NCBI GenBank assembly: GCA_012960315.1
Contig: DUBN01000016.1
Span: 74,553 to 138,552, forward strand
Reading direction: 5' to 3'
Length of the DNA stretch: 64,000 nucleotides
Source of the DNA: Acidimicrobiia bacterium
GTDB taxonomy: Bacteria > Actinomycetota > Acidimicrobiia > Acidimicrobiales > Poriferisodalaceae
A program made the position numbers and the translations under genes. Below, one piece after another: positions 34,317 through 42,476 of the stretch. The notes under the pieces are model-generated. The model worked only from the letters and a program-made list of their open reading frames with translations. It did not search any database and was not told the origin of the DNA. Positions within the stretch are counted from its first letter, which is position 1. Every line of letters starts with the position of its first letter.

Positions 34317-36989
34317 GTGGCAAAGATTCTTCTGTTAGACGGCAATTCTCTGACGTATCGCGCATTTTTTGCTTTACCAACGGATATGGCAACCGCCTCT
34401 GGTCAAGTGACGAACGCTGTTTTTGGTTTCACCTCGATGCTTTTGAACCTCATAAGGGATCAACAGCCCGAAGGGATCGTCGTTGCTTTCGATCGCCCTG
34501 AGCCCACCTTCCGACACCAGATGCTTCCGGAATACAAGGCTCAGCGAGAACCAACGCCAGATTTGTTGATTCCCCAGTTTGGGCTAGTTCGAGAAGTCTT
34601 AGACGCCCTGAAGGTGCCTGCCGTCGATGTGGTGGGCTTCGAAGCCGATGATGTTTTAGCCACTCTTGCGACCCAAGTGGCGGACTCCGGGGATCAGGCA
34701 GTGATCGTTACTGGCGACCGCGACATCTACCAAATGGTCCGAGATCCCTTCATTAAAGTTCTGTACAACCGGCGGGGTGTCAGCGACTACGCGTTATACG
34801 ACGAGGCCGGAATCATTGACCGGACGGGAGTCTCGGCGGCGCTTTACCCCCAGTACGCGGCGCTGCGTGGAGATCCATCAGACAATCTTCCAGGTGTGCC
34901 GGGCGTAGGAGAGAAGACAGCGGCCAAGCTCATCAATGCTTACGGAGGATTAGACGGGATCTTTGAACATGTTGATGACCAGACCCCCAAACTGAGGCAA
35001 AATCTTATTGAATTCGAAGAACGTGCAAGACGAAACGTTGACGCGATGGTCCTTAGAACGAACGTGTCAATCGACCTAGATCCACGAACTGTCAAATGGG
35101 GCGAAGTCGACGTTGCGAAAGTGCAGCAACTTTTCGATGTTCTAGAATTTGGCTCCCTTTATGACCGCCTAAGCGAAATATTGGGTAACCCTCTGCCAAC
35201 TTTGGAGTCGGAGGGTGAGGTTGTCGAGGCTGAGCTGATCCGAGTCACTTCGGTGTCGGACTTTGTGTCTCATTTGCAGTCCTTGCTCAACAAAAACGAA
35301 GTGCCTTCCCTGGGCTGGAGCGTTGATCCGACTGGTTCGTTGTCATCTCTTTCAGTTGTTATGAATGCCGAGATGGGAGAAGTAATAGCGGTGGAAGCTC
35401 CTGTGCTCAAAGACCCAGCTGTTCTCGGTATTCTCCAGGAAGTCGTGGCGGCTGACGGCATAGGATTCGACACTCATCACGCCAAAGAATTCACTCGCGG
35501 CCTCCGCAAACTTGGACTTGAACCAGAAGGTCTCCGAGTAGACACTGCGATCGTTGCATACCTAATCGACCCCAGCGGCGGCCAGTATGTTCTCGATGAC
35601 CTGCTGCGCAAATACTGTCGTAGCGAACTGATGCGTACTGACCTTGCGGCCGACGGCCAGCTGGACCTTGGCGGTGGGTCGGAAGACCTGCTTCTTGACG
35701 CCGCCCGTGACGCTCTAGCCGTACACCGGCTCGTTCCGGTACTGCTACAGGTCCTCGAGGAACGGTCGATGTTTTGGCTATACGACGAAGTAGAACGACC
35801 GCTTATTTCTGTGCTGTCTCGGATGGAAGACGTTGGGGTAGGAGTCGATGTTGGCGAATTGACGCGCATGCGTGACCACTTAGTTGGCGAGGTACGCCGC
35901 CTAGAAGTCGATATCCACAAACTTGCTGGACGCGAATTCAATGTGAACTCAACCAAGCAACTCCGAGTGATTTTGTTCGATGAGTTAGGCCTCACCCCTC
36001 AGAAAAAAACTAAGACGGGCTATTCGACTGACGCTGCGTCGCTAGAGAAAATTCGGGACCAACATGAAGTTGTCGACCTCCTTTTGAGTTACCGCGAGGT
36101 TGAAAAACTGAGATCAACATATGGCCAAGGACTATTGGACGTCGTTCAGGACGACGGAAGAATCCGTGCGACTTTCAATCAGACCGTTGCACGCACAGGC
36201 CGTTTGAGCTCTGAAGACCCGAACCTTCACAACATTCCGGTTCGAACGGCCCTAGGTAGGGAGTTCCGGAAGGCATTTGTACCTAAAGACGGGTATGAAT
36301 TGTTGGTCGCTGATTACAACCAAATCGAGCTTCGAGTGATCGCGCACCTGTCCGGTGACCCAGGCCTTGTTCACGCCTTTGAATCGGGTCAAGACATACA
36401 TAACGCGACAGCCGCTTCATTGTTCAGAGTGAAGCCTGAAGATGTCAATGTAGAACAGCGCTCGAGAGCGAAAATGGTGAGTTATGGCCTGGCTTACGGC
36501 ATGGAAGCCTACGGTCTGGGGCAACGTCTTGGGATCTCGACAACCGAAGCATCTGAAATTCTTGAAGCCTATTTTTTCGCATTCCCATCGGTGAGATCTT
36601 TTATGGACGAGATTGTCGAAAAGACTAAAGAGATCGGGTACACCGAGACCCTTTTCGGTCGACGAAGACCGATACCTGAGTTGAACTCGCCCAACTTTCG
36701 GGTTCGGCAAGCAGCGGAACGCCAGGCAATGAACGCACCCATACAGGGACTAGCGGCAGATATTTTCAAGATAGCCCTCGTCGAGATCGACCACGCGCTT
36801 TCCGAAATGGGCGCCCAGAGTTCTCTAGTGCTGCAGGTCCACGATGAGGTCATTCTCGAAGTTCACCCCGAGGAAAGTCGCGAAATACAAGATTTGACAG
36901 TTATGACGATGGCCGAAGCTGCGGATTTGCGGGTTCCTCTTGAAGTGAATGTTGCCTTAGGGCCAACCTGGGCCGAGGCGAAAGGCTGA
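34317..36989 (+). CDS. polA: DNA polymerase I
   Basis: 890-aa repair and lagging-strand polymerase. The 5'-3' exonuclease domain (about 1-290) is complete: LLDGNSLTYRAFFAL, VVAFDRPEPTFRH, VVGFEADDVLATLA, VTGDRDIYQMV, GDPSDNLPGVPGVGEKTA. The middle 3'-5' exonuclease domain lacks the first DxE pair (GWSVD where DTE is expected), though a later Asp (DTAIVAYLID) remains, so proofreading is probably lost, as in mycobacterial PolA. Polymerase motifs A (VADYNQIELRV), B (RSRAKMVSYGLAYG) and C (VLQVHDEVILEV) are intact; the O-helix has Tyr where E. coli has Phe762. Confidence 0.97.
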   Translation: MAKILLLDGNSLTYRAFFALPTDMATASGQVTNAVFGFTSMLLNLIRDQQPEGIVVAFDRPEPTFRHQMLPEYKAQREPTPDLLIPQFGLVREVLDALKVPAVDVVGFEADDVLATLATQVADSGDQAVIVTGDRDIYQMVRDPFIKVLYNRRGVSDYALYDEAGIIDRTGVSAALYPQYAALRGDPSDNLPGVPGVGEKTAAKLINAYGGLDGIFEHVDDQTPKLRQNLIEFEERARRNVDAMVLRTNVSIDLDPRTVKWGEVDVAKVQQLFDVLEFGSLYDRLSEILGNPLPTLESEGEVVEAELIRVTSVSDFVSHLQSLLNKNEVPSLGWSVDPTGSLSSLSVVMNAEMGEVIAVEAPVLKDPAVLGILQEVVAADGIGFDTHHAKEFTRGLRKLGLEPEGLRVDTAIVAYLIDPSGGQYVLDDLLRKYCRSELMRTDLAADGQLDLGGGSEDLLLDAARDALAVHRLVPVLLQVLEERSMFWLYDEVERPLISVLSRMEDVGVGVDVGELTRMRDHLVGEVRRLEVDIHKLAGREFNVNSTKQLRVILFDELGLTPQKKTKTGYSTDAASLEKIRDQHEVVDLLLSYREVEKLRSTYGQGLLDVVQDDGRIRATFNQTVARTGRLSSEDPNLHNIPVRTALGREFRKAFVPKDGYELLVADYNQIELRVIAHLSGDPGLVHAFESGQDIHNATAASLFRVKPEDVNVEQRSRAKMVSYGLAYGMEAYGLGQRLGISTTEASEILEAYFFAFPSVRSFMDEIVEKTKEIGYTETLFGRRRPIPELNSPNFRVRQAAERQAMNAPIQGLAADIFKIALVEIDHALSEMGAQSSLVLQVHDEVILEVHPEESREIQDLTVMTMAEAADLRVPLEVNVALGPTWAEAKG

Positions 36990-37019
36990 AATGTTATGCC
37001 GTGTTGAAGGGTGACGAAG

Positions 37020-37784
37020 ATGTCAAGAGAACATTGGTTTGAGGAACTAGCTGACCACCTTCAGGAGGCATACCTCAGGTACTCCTTTACTAAAGGTACA
37101 ACCGAGGAAGTCGATCAAATAATTTCACAACTACGGTTAAGACCGGACGATTACGTATTAGACGTAGGTTGTGGTCCCGGTCGCCATTCTCTTGAGTTAG
37201 CCAGACGGGGAATCCGATGTCTTGGCATCGATATTTCCGGACGGTTTGTGGAACTAGCGACAGAAATGGCGTTTAACGAGGGATTGTCAGATCTAGCTGC
37301 GTTCCAGCGACTGGATGCCAGAAAACTTCGATTTTCAAGTGAATTCGAAGGAGTGTTTTCCCTATGTGAGGGAGCGTTCGGGCTACAAGGCGGCCCTGCA
37401 ACCCAAGATCCTGCAAACCTACAGGGTGATCAACTGATCCTGTCTGGTATGGCACAGGCGTTACGAAGTGGCCGCAGACTCCTCTTGGCGGCCTTTTCGG
37501 CATATTTCCAGGTCCTCAATTTAGAAAATGAAGCAAGTTCATCTGAATTTGACCTAATGACGGCGACTCATCATGAACGTACCGAAATTCGAAACCCTCA
37601 AGGCGGGATCCTCGAGACTGACCTGTGGACCACCTGTTTCACTCCCCGCGAGCTTTGGTTGATGGCTGAGACGGCTGGCCTTGAGCCGCTAGAGATCCAT
37701 AGTGTGCATTCCGGGGAGGATTGGAAGGCCGAGTCGTTAGATCTGAACCATGCGGAGCTGCTGTTGTTGGCTCGTCGTCCGTAG
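37020..37784 (+). CDS. Class I SAM-dependent methyltransferase
   Basis: 254 aa Rossmann-fold methyltransferase: VLDVGCGPGRHSLELA (SAM loop), CLGIDISGRFVELA (acidic residue for ribose), RLDARKLRF, then SGRRLLLAAFSAYF. The N-terminal HWFEELADHLQEAYLRYSFTKGT resembles a ubiquinone/menaquinone-biosynthesis-like lead segment, but the substrate is unknown. It lies between polA and rpsA. ATG 37020 is used; a GTG at 37011 is possible. Confidence 0.82.
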   Translation: MSREHWFEELADHLQEAYLRYSFTKGTTEEVDQIISQLRLRPDDYVLDVGCGPGRHSLELARRGIRCLGIDISGRFVELATEMAFNEGLSDLAAFQRLDARKLRFSSEFEGVFSLCEGAFGLQGGPATQDPANLQGDQLILSGMAQALRSGRRLLLAAFSAYFQVLNLENEASSSEFDLMTATHHERTEIRNPQGGILETDLWTTCFTPRELWLMAETAGLEPLEIHSVHSGEDWKAESLDLNHAELLLLARRP

Positions 37785-37815
37785 CTTGTCGGCTAACTCA
37801 TCACCTAAATAAGGA

Positions 37816-37831
37816 CCGGAGAAGGTTCCGG
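37816..37831 (+). promoter_or_regulatory. Small hairpin in rpsA upstream region
   Basis: CCGGA-GAAGGT-TCCGG forms a short stem in the 132-bp gap before rpsA. No U-run follows, so it is a weak terminator candidate at best; it could lie in a long rpsA leader. TAGCCT at 37845-37850 and TATTGT at 37892-37897 are candidate -10 boxes. Confidence 0.25.
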
Positions 37832-37916
37832 CATTGAGGCCGTGTAGCCTTGACCCTCGTGCCCGGTGGGAGCTCTGCCACCGTCACCCCGTATTGTCTA
37901 CTGAGAGCAAAACCGA

Positions 37917-39401
37917 GTGTCTGATACTACTGAATTCGGCAGCTTTACTGATGCCGGTGAATACATCCCGCGTACCGTCGTTGAAAACGATCTCGGTGCG
38001 ATGTCCTTCGCTGACGCCATCGATGGCACGATCGTCGAATTTGAAGACGGTGACCTTGTTTCGGGCACCGTTGTTCGAATTGACCGCGATGAGGTCCTTC
38101 TTGATATTGGATTCAAGTCTGAAGGCGTGATCCCCAGTCGTGAACTTTCGATCAGAAATGCTGTTGATCCCTCAGAAATAGTGGAGCTAGGAGAAGAAAT
38201 CGAGGCCCTAGTCCTACAAAAAGAAGATCAAGACGGACGCCTTGTTCTGTCGAAAAAGCGTGCCCAATATGAAAAGGCGTGGGGCAGAATCGAAGAAATC
38301 AAAGAATCAGAAGGTGTTGTTTCAGGACCGGTGATAGAGGTCGTCAAGGGCGGCCTGATTATCGACATTGGGCTGCGCGGATTCGTGCCTGCTTCGCTTG
38401 TCGAATTGCGACGTGTTCGTGACCTTGAGCCCTACATTGGAATGGAGTTAGAGGCCAAGATCATTGAGCTAGACAAGAACCGCAACAACGTTGTTTTGTC
38501 GCGCAGAGCATGGCTGGAAGAAACACAAAAAGAGCAACGAGAAGAGTTCCTAGACAACCTCCAGCCAGGCGAAAAGCGCAGCGGGGTTGTGTCCTCGGTC
38601 GTGAGCTTCGGCGCGTTCGTTGATTTGGGAGGCATGGACGGCCTAATCCACGTTTCCGAACTTTCCTGGAAGCATGTCGACCACCCCAGTTCCGTGGTGA
38701 CGGTAGGAGATGAAGTCGATGTGGAGGTACTCGAGGTTGATCGCGAACGCGAACGGATCTCGCTCTCGCTAAAAGCAACACAGCAAGACCCCTGGCAAGA
38801 ATTTGCCAACGGCCACAAGGTCGGGGAGTTGGTATATGGACGGGTCACCAAGCTCGTCCCATTCGGCTCTTTCGTGCAGGTTGGCGATGGGATCGAAGGT
38901 CTCGTTCATATTTCTGAAATGTCAGCGCACCACGTTGAACTTCCCGAACAGGTAGTAACTCCAGCTGAAGAACTTTGGGTCAAAATCATTGACCTCGATC
39001 TTCAGCGCCGACGCATCAGCTTGTCGATTAAGCAGGCAGCTGAGGGCGGTGTGGTTGCAGCGGAATACCAAGAGGCCTTCGGCGAGCACGCCTATGACGA
39101 AGCAGGCAACTTCATTGGTGAGTTTGACTACGCCGCACCTACCGAGGGTGAAGAATCCGAAGCCGAACGGGCATGGCGCGAGTACTACGAAGAGCACGGC
39201 GAAGAGGCATATCGACAAGCCGTCGCTGAATACGAAGACAACGATCCGGCAGGTGAGGAAGCAAAAGCGTCAACAGAAGGCGAGGCTTCAGCGAATGACG
39301 AGGCTTCAGCGAATGACGAAGCCCCGGTGGATGACGAGGCTTCAGCGAATGACGAAGCCCCGGTGGATGACGACGCGTCAGCGGCGACTGAGGAAGTGTA
39401 G
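37917..39401 (+). CDS. rpsA: 30S ribosomal protein S1
   Basis: 494-aa S1 with four S1 domains, the actinobacterial pattern: GTIVEFEDGDLVSGTVVRID (domain 1), VVSGPVIEVVKGGLIIDIGLRGFVPAS (given by its parts; domain 2), KRSGVVSSVVSFGAFVDLG (domain 3) and GELVYGRVTKLVPFGSFVQVG (given by its parts; domain 4). It binds mRNA and aids initiation, which is of interest where so many genes look leaderless. The last 75 residues are acidic, with a six-residue tandem repeat. Start GTG 37917 with a GAGAG ribosome-binding site. coaE follows after 8 bp. Confidence 0.96.
   Translation: MSDTTEFGSFTDAGEYIPRTVVENDLGAMSFADAIDGTIVEFEDGDLVSGTVVRIDRDEVLLDIGFKSEGVIPSRELSIRNAVDPSEIVELGEEIEALVLQKEDQDGRLVLSKKRAQYEKAWGRIEEIKESEGVVSGPVIEVVKGGLIIDIGLRGFVPASLVELRRVRDLEPYIGMELEAKIIELDKNRNNVVLSRRAWLEETQKEQREEFLDNLQPGEKRSGVVSSVVSFGAFVDLGGMDGLIHVSELSWKHVDHPSSVVTVGDEVDVEVLEVDRERERISLSLKATQQDPWQEFANGHKVGELVYGRVTKLVPFGSFVQVGDGIEGLVHISEMSAHHVELPEQVVTPAEELWVKIIDLDLQRRRISLSIKQAAEGGVVAAEYQEAFGEHAYDEAGNFIGEFDYAAPTEGEESEAERAWREYYEEHGEEAYRQAVAEYEDNDPAGEEAKASTEGEASANDEASANDEAPVDDEASANDEAPVDDDASAATEEV
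39282..39371 (+). repeat. 18-bp tandem repeat in the 3' end of rpsA
   Basis: Five in-frame 18-bp units (39282, 39300, 39318, 39336, 39354) encode EASAND, EASAND, EAPVDD, EASAND, EAPVDD. Units are of two types, alternating at the end as a 36-bp repeat. Copy number could vary between strains. Confidence 0.85.
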
Positions 39402-39409
39402 GTAGGCGC

Positions 39410-40054
39410 GTGATAGTCATCGGGTTGACCGGTGGCATTGGAAGCGGCAAAAGCACCGTCTCCGACCGATTTGCTGAACGCGATGCCATCCTGATCGACG
39501 CTGATCTCATTGTCCGTGAGTTGCAAGTTCCTGGGCAAGAGGTACACGCAGACATGGTCGCCCATTTTGGCGACATTATTGTCAATGCCGATCAGTCACT
39601 AGACCGCCAGGCCATTGCAAAAATTGTCTTCAACGACAAAGAAGCCCTTCACGAACTGAACCGCCTTGTACACCCACCAGTTAATCGTGAAATCCGCCGC
39701 CGAATTCGCCAAAAAGCGAACACTAACAATCTCTTAGTGCTCGATATCCCTCTCCTTGTCGAAGGAATCATCGCGGGTGGGCCACCCCGATACATCGTCA
39801 GCGGCATTGTGGTAATTGACACCCCGGCTGAGACCGCAGTGGCGCGACTCGTCGCGCAACGCGGATTCACCGAAGATGATGCTCGCGCTCGGATAGCAGC
39901 GCAGGTTCCGCGGGAGAAACGGCTCGAAGTTGCGGATTTCGTTATCGATAATTCGGTGGCGCTGGAGCGGCTTGACATACAAATCGATCGAGCGAACCAA
40001 TGGGCGAGGGCGTTACCGTCGACTGAACCGACGCCCGAGCCGGACGATCGCTAG
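39410..40054 (+). CDS. coaE: Dephospho-CoA kinase
   Basis: Last step of CoA synthesis, phosphorylating the ribose 3'-OH of dephospho-CoA; 214 aa. P-loop GLTGGIGSGKSTV, acidic DADLIVRELQ, LNRLVHPPVN, LVLDIPLLVEG and R-rich lid RLVAQRGFTEDDARARI. GTG start 8 bp after rpsA, as in mycobacteria where coaE also follows rpsA. Converges on the permease gene. Confidence 0.95.
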   Translation: MIVIGLTGGIGSGKSTVSDRFAERDAILIDADLIVRELQVPGQEVHADMVAHFGDIIVNADQSLDRQAIAKIVFNDKEALHELNRLVHPPVNREIRRRIRQKANTNNLLVLDIPLLVEGIIAGGPPRYIVSGIVVIDTPAETAVARLVAQRGFTEDDARARIAAQVPREKRLEVADFVIDNSVALERLDIQIDRANQWARALPSTEPTPEPDDR

Positions 40055-40092
40055 GTGGCTTTAGAGGCCATGTAGCTGTTGCACTCTGGTGT

Positions 40093-40998
40093 CTAACCCA
40101 AGGCGATGACCAATAACACCCCGATGACGACAAGGCCGCTTCCCAAATAGTCGCGTACAGGATGTTGCTCTCGCATTCGAATCAACGAGATCAAAAAAAC
40201 CAGAACTATTTCGACTTGGCCAAGGGTCCTCACCTTGGCGGCTGTCGCCACGGTCATTGCGGCGATCCAGCCGGTGGTGCCGGCAAAGCTCAGAACTCCG
40301 ACAGGCAGACACCTGGCGCGGTGCGTCCAGATAAGAACCAGTTGCTGCCTATCAGTAACTGCAAGGAAAACGCCGTGCAGCAAAGCTTGGAACGACAGAA
40401 TAACGAGCAACGTCAAACAGGTTCTCTCCCAAACCGTGGCCGAAATAATTGACGTAGCAGCACCTCGAATACCCACTGCGGACAAAGCAAAAAATAAACC
40501 AGCTCCAATTCCTAACCATGCAGAGGGATCACCCCATCGTTGTAGAGCAGCCTCAATGCCTGAGGTCGCTGCGAGGAGCGCCACTCCGATCAGCACGACT
40601 GCTGCACCGAGCCAACCGAGCCCCCGTAGGGGCTCATTTAAGAAAACAGCTGACCCGATAGCTACGAGAATGACTTCCGCCTTGGAATAGACGGTGCCGA
40701 TCGCGAAATCTCGAGCGCGAAAGGCTTGAAGCAGCAAAATGGTTCCAGTTATTTGAACCATTCCGGCCATCGTTGACCACAACCAGAAATTTCTTTGAAT
40801 TTCGGTGCTTTCTTGCAAGCGCAGCCAGGTGAGTAAACCCAAAAGCACCGCAAAAGGCCACGCAAATACGAACCGGACATAAGCAGCCCCCGAAGACGAC
40901 AAGAATTGGCGTAATTCGTGTTGGCGCGCGGTCCTAAAAACTTGAGCGAGTGTTGCCGCCAGAGTCAGAGGTATCCAGACCAGCCCGCCTGACTGCAT
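40093..40998 (-). CDS. EamA/DMT-superfamily transporter
   Basis: 301-aa membrane protein with about ten helices in two related halves. The first half ends with SKAEVILVAIGSAVFLNEPLRG and the second with TLGQVEIVLVFLISLIRMREQ, the paired EamA pattern. Probably a metabolite exporter; substrate unknown. GAGGAGATAACAG before the ATG is a strong ribosome-binding site. It follows the SDR gene by 37 bp and may share its transcript. Confidence 0.85.
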   Translation of the reverse strand: MQSGGLVWIPLTLAATLAQVFRTARQHELRQFLSSSGAAYVRFVFAWPFAVLLGLLTWLRLQESTEIQRNFWLWSTMAGMVQITGTILLLQAFRARDFAIGTVYSKAEVILVAIGSAVFLNEPLRGLGWLGAAVVLIGVALLAATSGIEAALQRWGDPSAWLGIGAGLFFALSAVGIRGAATSIISATVWERTCLTLLVILSFQALLHGVFLAVTDRQQLVLIWTHRARCLPVGVLSFAGTTGWIAAMTVATAAKVRTLGQVEIVLVFLISLIRMREQHPVRDYLGSGLVVIGVLLVIALG

Positions 40999-41035
40999 CT
41001 GTTATCTCCTCGCGAAGCCCACGGGGGTTACTGGA

Positions 41036-41836
41036 TCAATTTTCGGGTAATCCAGCGTCGTCCACGCCCTCCAAACGCTGCTGGAGTCGGCTCATGCCAT
41101 GTAACCAGCGATCTGGATCTGCGGTCTTTCGTTCCATCCAAGTCTGGGCAATGGAGTCCGTGAGAATTAAGAATCGTTCCGTCGTGATGGCGTTAAGGAC
41201 TTGTTGAGCTACCTCTTCGGGTTCTTTGATCGGTCCCCCTGCCTGGTTCGCCCACTCCCCGTCGGCAGCATCGCCCAACATCGGTGTGCGGACGGCCAAC
41301 GGCGCCAGCAACGAAACACGAATTCCGAGGTGAGCGTATGTAAATGCGAGCCATTCGGCTAGTCCCACTACTGCGTGTTTACTCACCGCGTAAGGAAGAT
41401 TTCCATGAGATGACAACACGCCGGCCATGGAGGCTGTATGTAGAAGGTAGCCCTCGCCTCGCTCTAGCATCCCGGGCAGCACAGCGCGAATCGCGTGAAC
41501 GTGCGACATTAGGTTCACATCCCATTGACGTTGCCACTCGTCTAAGGAACTGTTAAGCAGACCCGCGCCGGAGCCAATCCCTGCATTGTTAAACAGCACC
41601 TCAACGGGGCCGAGGTCACGTTCTACTTGTGACACCATCTCGGCGATAGCTGCTTGTTCGGCCAAATCGCATGGGACAGCGATACCTCCCACTGCAGCAG
41701 CGACCTTCGCTGCGCCGACCTCGTCGATATCGACAACAGCAACCTCTGCTCCGACATCAGCGAACGCGTGAGCGCATGCCTGGCCTATGCCGCTCGCAGC
41801 GCCGGTTACGACCACCACCTTGCCATTTAGATCCAC
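41036..41836 (-). CDS. Short-chain dehydrogenase/reductase
   Basis: Classical SDR of 266 aa: VVVTGAASGIGQACA (cofactor), VVDIDEVGAAKV (Asp suggests NAD), FNNAGIGSGAGLL, Ser in LLHTASMAGVLSS and Tyr/Lys in LPYAVSKHAVVG. The C-terminus IAQTWMERKTADPDRWL is typical of a group of actinobacterial SDRs of unknown substrate. The track's TTG at 41875 would overlap the DUF4193 gene; GTG 41836 gives a normal length and starts 14 bp after that gene. Confidence 0.85.
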   Translation of the reverse strand: MDLNGKVVVVTGAASGIGQACAHAFADVGAEVAVVDIDEVGAAKVAAAVGGIAVPCDLAEQAAIAEMVSQVERDLGPVEVLFNNAGIGSGAGLLNSSLDEWQRQWDVNLMSHVHAIRAVLPGMLERGEGYLLHTASMAGVLSSHGNLPYAVSKHAVVGLAEWLAFTYAHLGIRVSLLAPLAVRTPMLGDAADGEWANQAGGPIKEPEEVAQQVLNAITTERFLILTDSIAQTWMERKTADPDRWLHGMSRLQQRLEGVDDAGLPEN

Positions 41837-41850
41837 GGCCCCCCCGATTT

Positions 41851-42300
41851 CTATACGTTCAATTGCGTTCCGCAATGAGGGCAGCTTGGCACATTATCCC
41901 GCGTGTCGTATTGCGACTCTCGGACTAGTAAGAAGCAGCCCTCGCAGAGAATCTCGTCTTCCTGCTTACTCGGTATGCGATCGCCTTCAGCGGTAGTGAT
42001 TACCCCTGCGTCTTCTTCGTCATCTTCGTCATCTTCGTCATCTTCGGAGGCGAGCCGCTCTTTGAGAATGGTGTCGAGGTCGGCTTCGACCTCGTCGTCT
42101 TCTTCGTCATCTTCCTCGTCCTCGTCACCAGATGGGCGCGCACTAGCTGGAGTTTCCTCATTTTCGTCGTCGTCCTCGTCATCACCGACCGGCGCGTCTC
42201 CCTCGGAGTCACTCCCGGGATCTTCGTCTATTTCGTCGTCAAGCGCGTCTGGGTCCGGTTCCGTCTCGTCAATGTCGTCGTCGTTGGATTTGTCGCTCAT
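41851..42300 (-). CDS. DUF4193 family acidic zinc-ribbon protein
   Basis: 149 aa. Residues 1-100 are extremely rich in Asp and Glu (several D/E runs), then comes the conserved LDTILKERLAS with a further acidic run, and a C-terminal zinc ribbon CEGCFLLVRESQYD...CPHCG. This order is that of the actinobacterial DUF4193 proteins, whose function is unknown. ATG 42300 is preferred (GTGAGG upstream). The strand-opposite frame here encodes poly-Ser and is an artefact of the acidic codons. Confidence 0.85.
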   Translation of the reverse strand: MSDKSNDDDIDETEPDPDALDDEIDEDPGSDSEGDAPVGDDEDDDENEETPASARPSGDEDEEDDEEDDEVEADLDTILKERLASEDDEDDEDDEEDAGVITTAEGDRIPSKQEDEILCEGCFLLVRESQYDTRDNVPSCPHCGTQLNV

Positions 42301-42464
42301 ATTTGCCTCACGAGTGGCCACGCTAAAAGCTCGCGTTTGGCACTCAGCGCCGGAGGATACCCATAGATCGGCCTATGAGTGTGACTGAAAGGAGAAATCC
42401 GTAAAGATGATGCGATTTTTAGGCAAACAGACGCCTAGGGCCCGTAGCGGCGCAACGTGGTTCC

Positions 42465-42470
42465 TAAGCT
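42465..42470 (+). promoter_or_regulatory. -10 box (TAAGCT) of leaderless uvrB
   Basis: TAAGCT ends 6 nt before GTG 42477; no ribosome-binding site. Confidence 0.5.
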
Positions 42471-42476
42471 GTTTCT

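Noticed and set aside
39139..39585. Minus-strand repeat-rich ORFs opposite the rpsA 3' end
   Set aside because: They mirror the 18-bp repeats in rpsA and end inside coaE; no independent support.
41903..42388. Plus-strand ORF of 161 aa with poly-Ser runs
   Set aside because: Complement of the Asp/Glu codons in the DUF4193 gene; no domain and no start signal.
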